Assembly (NCBI GenBank): GCA_000708835.1
Contig: DF236979.1
Location: 186,001 to 250,000, forward strand
DNA: 64,000 nucleotides
Direction: 5' to 3'
Source of the DNA: Klebsormidium nitens
Lineage: Eukaryota; Streptophyta; Klebsormidiophyceae; Klebsormidiales; Klebsormidiaceae
Shown here: one piece after another, positions 58,001 to 64,000 of the stretch
Layout of the letters: each line of letters opens with the position of its first letter
How positions within the stretch are numbered: the first letter of the stretch is position 1
The notes under the pieces: generated by a model
Seen by the model: only the letters and a program-made list of their open reading frames with translations
Databases searched by the model: none
Told to the model about the DNA's origin: nothing
Made by a program: the position numbers and the translations under genes

Positions 58001-58587
58001 GGGGCACGCACCTGCTTCACTGACACCAGGAGCGTCATGGCAAAGTACATGATACCCCGGGACGTCTGGTTCCTCTGGTACCTACCACCGGAAGCCGCAA
58101 GCGCCGACGGCACCCCCACGACACCGCTAAGCACAATTGGGAGAGCCGCGAACGCGAAAGCGACCGCCATCCTCTTGGCGGCCGCGCCATTCTCCCCCCA
58201 CCATTGCTGCTTCATTGTCTGTCCGAGCGCAACCGCAGCGCCCGCGACAGTCGCCGCCAGCTTTGAAAGTGGAGCAGAGGGTTCGACAACTGGCTCAGCT
58301 TCTATAGGGGTTTGCGATGAAGTTTCTGAAGCTTCCACAGACTCTGCGCGAACCCCAGCACTCCGATGTGACGCCAAAGGGAGCGTTTTCTGTGCGCGGC
58401 GCGCCTGTTCTACGTGAGCTGCGAATTGGGAAGAAGGAGTCCTGAAGGGGAGGCGAAGTGGTGTTGCTTTTCTGCAGGGGAAGACTGGTAAAGCGAGCGC
58501 CCTGCACGGGCGTGTCTGCGGAGCGATGTGCGTCGATGCTCCAAACACCGAGGCAGCCCCTCTCTGCGCAAGGACAGTGGATGCCAT
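55100..58587 (-). CDS. Plastid YlmG/YGGT-family membrane protein, 3 exons
   Basis: YGGT-domain membrane protein of the YlmG1 type, in plants located in the thylakoid or envelope and linked to nucleoid distribution or cytochrome maturation. Exons: 58587-58012, 56350-56229 and 55241-55100, joined in phase to 279 residues. The N-terminus MASTVLAQRGAASVFGASTH followed by an Arg/Ser-rich stretch is a good transit peptide. A hydrophobic segment with AFAALPIVLSGVVG precedes the YGGT core: FIFRGLLLLRIVLTWFPNLP with the diagnostic LTWFPN, then LTDPYLNLFKSIIPVVGNLDLSPLAAFAFMGF. The ATG at 58587 is the first in the frame that also opens the transit peptide. Introns of 1.66 and 0.99 kb show no clear junction copies, in contrast with neighbouring genes. 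The promoter carries an element with terminal inverted repeats. Confidence 0.9.
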
Positions 58588-58730
58588 GGTGAACGGCAGA
58601 CGGAGCTCTCGCGAGGAGCTCTTGAGCGCACGTCTTTGGAAGCCCTGGTGCGCACCTCTTCCCTGCCACTTGTCGAAGATTCGAGATTGATTTTGCAGGT
58701 CTGTTCTCAGGCACCAGCGATGCAAAACGG

Positions 58731-59105
58731 ACAAAACTTGTGAACTCCTTTCGATTTTTCGGACGGCGGACGCTTACTTTCCGCTGAATCGGAAGGTACC
58801 GCGTAGAAGGGATAAGCGTACAGTGTGTACCCCGTAAGGCACCTGGCCAGGCAACCGGGCACTCGCTGTGACATTAGGGCTAAGTCACAACGTTAGTGAT
58901 GTTGTGTTAGGGTTACGCCACTCCCTCTGACAGTTTGTTAGGGTTACACCCCTTCCCTTCAGATCAGGGTTCCACTAACGGCTAAGCCATTGTTCTTAGG
59001 GTTTTGTTGTGTTTAGGGCTACCCGACTGTTGGGACAGAGGTACCACAGTCTGAAAGCCCCACCGTCCGGCGTCCGGAAAAACGAAAGGAGTTCACAAGT
59101 TTTGT
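58731..59105. mobile_element. Element of about 375 bp with 42-bp terminal inverted repeats, upstream of YlmG
   Basis: The left end (58731-58772) starts ACAAAACTTGTGAACTCC. The right end (59064-59105) is its inverse, with 23 terminal bases identical and the rest similar. It contains five TTAGGG motifs. A GCACCAGCGATG string lies just outside both ends, about 10-25 bp away. No convincing target duplication directly abuts the ends. It could be a MITE inserted into the YlmG promoter. Confidence 0.7.
58873..59018 (-). promoter_or_regulatory. Cluster of five telo-box-like motifs upstream of YlmG
   Basis: TTAGGG occurs at about 58874, 58908, 58938, 58996 and 59013. Three sit in GTTAGGGTT or TTAGGGTTTT, which on the YlmG coding strand read as AACCCTAA-type telo-boxes. 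Such boxes are known elements in promoters of plant growth and translation genes. The spacing is irregular, so this is not a true telomere tract. Confidence 0.5.
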
Positions 59106-60132
59106 ACCTCTTGCACCAGCGATGGCAGGCCGACAGCCATTTTGCTAACTAGAAGAGAGCTTCCTTTATGGTGTTAACACCGGTAAGACTTATAAGGTCC
59201 GGTAATGGTGAAAGGGGCCGGGCCGCCCGCGAACGGAGGACAAGTGCGGCCGCGGTTTTTTTTTCTTTTTTTTGACACTCATATTCAAGCGCTATATCCT
59301 TTCACTCTTTCTGCTGCCGAAGCGTCATACTCTAGCGTCAGAATATAGATGCGGTGGTCCGCTCAGACGGCATGGCAGAAAGCTTAAACTTAAAGTTTAA
59401 AAGCTTTGCAAATTGCAGGCAGAATTGATGCATTTTGTCACCAGGCGCTTTCTCATGGCATGCACCGCCACAACCCATCTCAAGTGAAGCGCTTTCCAAG
59501 CGACAAAGTGGCTGACTGATTGATCTTCCAAGAAGGTGAGGGCCCGATTTTGCCCTCATTGACTTGCTTTTAGCAGGACTTCTTGGGCCCATCAGAACGA
59601 TTCGGATTCATACATCGTGGAACTTGTGATCAGGCACACATGGTGTGTGTATGGTGCTTCATACTACAGAACTTGAGTGAAGACGTTTCGACTGCCTTTC
59701 TCTGACCCCAAACAACGCTGAAGAGTTCCCAGCACTGTCCAATGGCAAGGTCCAGCTGTCTGGTTTTGAGCTGATCTCAATCAGTTCGGGTGATTGGATG
59801 TTTTCGTGACGCTTCGTCCAGGCTTAACAAACTCTCGGCTGCAGTGGTTGTAAGCAGCCATTTCTCCCAGTTCAATGCTGCTCTTGACAACTCATGGACT
59901 TGAATGAATGAACATTTCCATTCCATGATGTTCTGCCTATCTTCGTGCCGGCCTGATGTTTCTGGTGGCATTGATTGATTGTCAAAACTTACTGTTTTCT
60001 TACTGTTGGTACTGTCAACATGATCTACTTTGCTTTTATTCGCAGGCCCTCCAGCATTTGACCATCACAAATGCCAAGCTGGTCCTCACATTGATGTCCC
60101 AAGATGGTTTCGGTATCCACTGATCAATTAAC
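59106..60132. other. Divergent spacer between YlmG and the TMEM254-like gene
   Basis: A G+C-rich patch followed by a poly-T-rich run lies at about 59207-59275. The sequence TTTTATTCGCAG ending at 60045 looks like an acceptor and suggests a 5' untranslated intron for the TMEM254-like gene. No coding gene is recognised. Confidence 0.4.
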
Positions 60133-60477
60133 ATGTCAGGGGGGGATGATTCTAAGATGGCGCACCCTGCACCTGCTTGGTGGATCGCTATTGGTAGTGG
60201 GCTTGCACTAGTCGGTCTTTGTGGATTTTACGAGGGGTCATTAGGCTACTTAGAGTTCGTTCGCTCAATGATGCTATTGATATACCAAACGAAAGCAAAT
60301 ATTAGAATTCTTTTCATTGTTGCTATTTTGGCCCATGCTGCTGAGGCGTTGGTAGCTTGGAACATCGCCCGTAAGAAGCAACCTAGATTTGCCTTTGCAT
60401 GGTTCTTACAAACGTTTGCTCTTGGATACCCGTCCCTAAGGCTTCTACTTGAGAGACATAAGGAGAAAAGCACGTAA
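60133..60477 (+). CDS. TMEM254-like (DUF4499) small membrane protein, single exon
   Basis: This 114-residue protein has about three to four hydrophobic helices. WWIAIGSGLALVGLCGFY comes near the N-terminus, then RILFIVAILAHAAEALVAWN and FAFAWFLQTFALGYPSLRLLL. The pattern of a His and Glu in a helix (HAAEAL), a basic loop, then a WFLQTF helix with a following Ser-Leu and a basic tail matches the TMEM254/DUF4499 family, whose function is unknown. The length is close to the family norm. The ATG at 60133 is 87 bases after a likely 5' untranslated acceptor. There is no intron inside the coding part. No signal peptide is obvious. Confidence 0.75.
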   Translation: MSGGDDSKMAHPAPAWWIAIGSGLALVGLCGFYEGSLGYLEFVRSMMLLIYQTKANIRILFIVAILAHAAEALVAWNIARKKQPRFAFAWFLQTFALGYPSLRLLLERHKEKST

Positions 60478-61913
60478 GGGCTTGTTACTAAGTAAATTGG
60501 TTTGAAGCTCAGCTTTCAATCAAGCAACTACAGATCACACGACGATAACTTACAAGAGTTGGCGCATTGAATGAGACCAGACTTCAATATGGTGATGGAA
60601 CCGGGCCTGTTGTTCCATGACGCCCCATGATCAGCTCAAGAAGGTATCTGGCTTTGAATCGGTTATCCTTAAGCATGAAATCGATGTTCAACTGCAAATA
60701 CTATCATGCAACCATACTCTAACTTAGTTGATTAGAGACGTCATTGACCGTCACTCTCGCCAGAGTTGCCGTTACTTGCATACGGTTACTTGCATACGAG
60801 TGATCATGCAGATAGCGTAGCGTGCTCGCCATGTACAGGACAGTGATCGATATTGAGCTCAGTGAGTGCCTCCGCGACTCGAACAAAACGAGTTGGGCCC
60901 CCAGGCCCTCGATGCTTCCGACAACGTAATTGTACAACTGTGATTCGCGCAAACTGCATTCTCTGGACAGCCATATTGACAAGCCCTGCAAACATAAGAT
61001 TATAGCCGGATACATCTGTCTTACCAAAACCTTATGGATAATGGCTGAGTATAAAGACACTTGCATGAGAAGTCAGACTTCTTATAGCCTGTGGACGAAA
61101 GAGACAGGCCAAGTGTTGCCGATTTGTCCGCAGTGTGCTTTAGATCTATAAATCTATTCTATACATGCCATAGGTCGTCAATAACGGGGCACGTTCAAGC
61201 ATTCTAACGGCTAGCTTAAGAACGCAATGAGCTCGATCTGATAAAATTGAGCTAGAGAACTCCGCCAAAGGATTAGCAATCCAGGAACGACTGGACGATG
61301 GAGACAGTAGTTACATCGATTCCGGGTTTTTGGGTTACAGCCATGCAGGTTGAGATAGTAGGTCGGTGCCCGCAGAACGGATGGGGTTAGTTCGGGGGTT
61401 AGGGTGGGTAAGGGTGCAAAGGGCGCCGTATAGTAGTGGGAATTTTGGATTACTTTGTGCTCCCGGGTTCTTATACTTGTGTATCTCAACCTGACTTAAC
61501 TGACCCATAATCAAGAACTTATGATGGAGGTGTGATGGAGACGCTAGTAGACAACAAAATCCAGTTCGTCAAGCTTGGCTCGACGGGTCTTGCCGATCGC
61601 ACGGAGGGGATGAGCCCCATGCATGAACGCTCGACTCTCAATCTGAAGAGACGGTGTCTCTCGCGCAAAACCAGGGGGCCGGCTGCTTCAACTGTAGAAA
61701 TTCAGACTGTGGAGCTCGTCTGCGGACAATCCTTTGCAGATGGTGACAGCAAGAGACCGGAGAAGATAAGCGCAGGGGCAGATGTGAGGTGGACGCGACG
61801 TTTTACTTTTCCATCTTTGCATGCTTGGTTAGGTATTCAGCCAAACTTCGAGACGTGGGAGCTGAAGATTTTTGCAGGAAGAAGCAGCGCCAGATTGCTT
61901 CTCGGAGCGAAAG
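60478..61913. other. Spacer between the TMEM254-like and ParA-like genes, no gene seen
   Basis: Both genes point right, so this holds the 3' end of one and the promoter of the other. TTTTTGCAG ending at 61877 may be the acceptor of a 5' untranslated intron of the ParA-like gene. No other feature is supported. Confidence 0.4.
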
Positions 61914-63799
61914 ATGCCGGTTGTGAGCACGCACGTCTTCGTGAATCACAAGGGTGGTGTCGGCAAGTCCACCCTGTGCTATCATTTGGCGACAGCATAC
62001 GCAAAGAACCATCCCGACGAGAAAGTGCTCGTTCTGGACTTTACCGAGGTGAGTATTCATGGCGAAATTTTCTTTTTGCTCATTTCGAAAGAATCTTCTC
62101 GCAGCTTGTACTTTCTGCGTGGTAATATCGAGTACAAACAAAACGTGCGCAGGTTCATCAGTATGATATCGAAGGGAGAGTTTCCAGGTGTCACTTTCGA
62201 ATCCTTCGTGCATGAAGGTGGATTACCTTTCTTTTTGAAAGGATCTTGATAGGAGGTGACTCCGTTCCACCGACAACGTAAGAGTAAATACCAAGCAGAT
62301 ATTGATTTTGCTTCTCACATTGCTCCGTTTGACGTTGCTTCCGTATGGGTGGCAGCACGCTGCGATCACAGTCTGTTGCTCACTCTGCTTGAGTAGGCTC
62401 ACCTAGGCCGCGTGGTAACTTTAGCGGGGAACCGAGAAAAGTGATTCGAAGTTTTACCAAAACGCGAAATCTTACCTAGCCAGCACAATAGATTAAGCAG
62501 GATTGCCAGAGACTTCTTTGAACTTTATTTTACCAGCACACTATCTGCCAATGTAGGTGGGAGATGTGTCCGAGTTCTTTCTGGGAGGCGCTCACAACCA
62601 GCGTGGCAAGCGCCGCCAGAGAGCCATAGCTCCTGTCGTCAGCGCGACGAGCTACCTCCTGAAGGCGCTAGCGCAAGCCATTCCAAAGTAGGTCTCCCGG
62701 TTGTGGCCCATGGTTCTGCTTTTCTGTGCAAGCTAGGACGGAAGCAGAATCCCTCAGTTTGTGAGAGTAGTCTTTGTCTTGATTAAGGCCCTGGTAAACG
62801 GATAAGACCATACAAAGTAATCAACTTTAGAATCTGCCAGTCTTGTTAATTGCAACTTCACGATTGCATTCGCTTAGCGCCAGATCCTCTCTTGGTTTAG
62901 AACGTCAGCTTTGGAAGTTTGAGCTAGCTAAGGCGTGTTCGAGTTTACCTGGTGAATCACATGGCTCAGTATACCTACTCCTCACCCTTTCGGCCTTAGC
63001 GTAGAGTCCAAACGAAGAAAGACGTGTCCAAGAATTCGCGAGAGTCCAGTTTCGGAAAGGCTGGGTCCAGGCAGGATTAGGGCGGTAAAACATTTATTAT
63101 GTTCTTTGTTCCCTGCTCTCTGTAGGTTGCAACGTGCAGACTTTCATACCGTTCAGCAAAGCTCGTCTTCGAAGGCTGACCGGAGCGAATAGAAAGTAAG
63201 ACAGTCCACAATGTGAAAGCTCTCATTTCCGACCCTTTGCAGGTTCCAGCTCACGGACGACGTGCAGGAGGATGAGAAGGTCCTGGCCGCGCTCCTAGGG
63301 GCGCTGCCGCAGCCCAAGAAGGCGAGCAGCGGTGACCCCCCCCCGGGGCCCTTCTCGCAGGAAATCGCCTTCTCGCAAGAGATTACTGACAGGTACGGTG
63401 GGTAAGTTACTACTTTGCAGGAATTGGTAACTGCATTATTCGCTTTTGACTGTCTTTGCATCTTCCCCCGCTTTCATCGTACAGCCTTCTCCTTGTAGAA
63501 ACATCAGGCAATGCTTCCGCGGGTTTCTCTCACTGACCTTGATGATGGATAGTCAAAGCACCGACTGCTGTATTGATCGTCGACAGGATTGAGCAGCTTC
63601 CTCTGCTAATGGCACACAATTACTTGAAATGGGAAGACGAATGAGCCGCCTTGAGAAGCAGAAGCACACTATTACAGCAACTAGAGACTTAGTAAAGGTG
63701 TCAACTCGCAGCGGGGACTGACTACGCCTTTTCGTTCCGCAGCCAAAAGGACTCTGAGGAAGGTGGCGAGGAAAGCGGCACGTCGACTCATCACGAAGT
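61914..63799 (+). CDS. ParA/MinD-like P-loop ATPase, partial at right edge
   Basis: SIMIBI-class ATPase of the ParA/CobQ type. Exons: 61914-62048, 62557-62687, 63243-63392 (or to 63401) and 63743-63799 onward. The deviant Walker A is HKGGVGKST (residues 12-20), with the two lysines characteristic of ParA. It is followed by VLVLDFTEVGDVSEFFLGG, which resembles the Walker A' region with its Asp after the strand. Later residues are a variable, Pro- and Glu-rich region. The frame reaches a TAG at 63801 unless the intron starts at GT after 63799, and ParA proteins need more sequence than seen here, so the gene probably continues past the window. Bacterial relatives segregate DNA or proteins. Nuclear copies of this form in algae are not well characterised, so no role is claimed. 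Confidence 0.75.
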
Positions 63800-64000
63800 G
63801 TAGGTTTTCCACGCCTCACTTTCCACTCCCAAGCTCAGCCTGCTGGTCGCGTAATTTGAGCTTTACTGAGACAGCAGATCGCCAATTCTCCTCGAGTGTC
63901 ACTGCTCTCATTAGATGATCATTATCTTTCGAAGACGGAAGCTGAACCATCGAGCCGTATTTTCACCTCTATGTAGTCAGCTGCCAAGCAGTTTGTCTGA

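Noticed and set aside
61532-62125. A 197-codon open frame overlapping the ParA-like gene start
   Set aside because: It is in a different frame from the clear KGGVGKST exon and has no recognisable content.

Overview
The window is nuclear DNA of a photosynthetic eukaryote. Its genes are split by many short GT-AG introns. They encode plastid-targeted proteins (sigma factor, EGY3-type site-2 protease relative, galactolipid synthase, YlmG/YGGT protein) together with plant-type nuclear proteins (DDM1, SR45, two-domain glutathione synthetase). The gene set, the roughly balanced base composition and the intron density suggest a streptophyte alga, possibly Klebsormidium-like. That assignment is an inference from gene content only.

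Layout from left to right: DDM1 chromatin remodeller (minus, 598-10983, 13 exons); glutathione synthetase (plus, to 19504, 10 exons); macrodomain protein with a long acidic tail (minus, 20666-24342); a small non-autonomous hAT element (25448-25958); SR45/RNPS1 splicing protein (plus, 26270-31059); plastid sigma factor (plus, 32101-38015); EGY3 (minus, 40045-46431); digalactosyldiacylglycerol synthase with two very large insertions (plus, 47317-53337); a 721-bp foldback palindrome (53615-54335); YlmG/YGGT plastid membrane protein (minus, 55100-58587); a 375-bp element with terminal inverted repeats carrying telo-box motifs (58731-59105); a TMEM254-like small membrane protein (plus, 60133-60477); and a ParA/MinD-like P-loop ATPase that runs off the right edge (plus, from 61914).

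Strands mostly alternate, giving divergent pairs with short shared upstream regions and convergent pairs. The three convergent spacers hold no recognisable gene and are rich in repeats. Four of the genes act in the plastid: sigma factor in transcription, EGY3 in thylakoid or stress function, the galactolipid synthase in membrane lipid supply, and YlmG in membrane protein or nucleoid organisation. No operon-like functional cluster is evident.

The most unusual signal is that introns of DDM1, glutathione synthetase, the macrodomain gene, EGY3 and the galactolipid synthase contain degenerate tandem copies of the adjacent exon-intron junction. Each copy carries a piece of exon end plus its splice site. 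Some introns have up to seven copies, and in at least two DDM1 copies nearly all differences from the real exon are synonymous. Other notable items are a phase-compatible duplicated exon in DDM1, a decayed organelle-type tRNA-Tyr in a DDM1 intron, a likely GC-AG intron in the glutathione synthetase gene, and two apparent single-base frameshifts in homopolymer runs.
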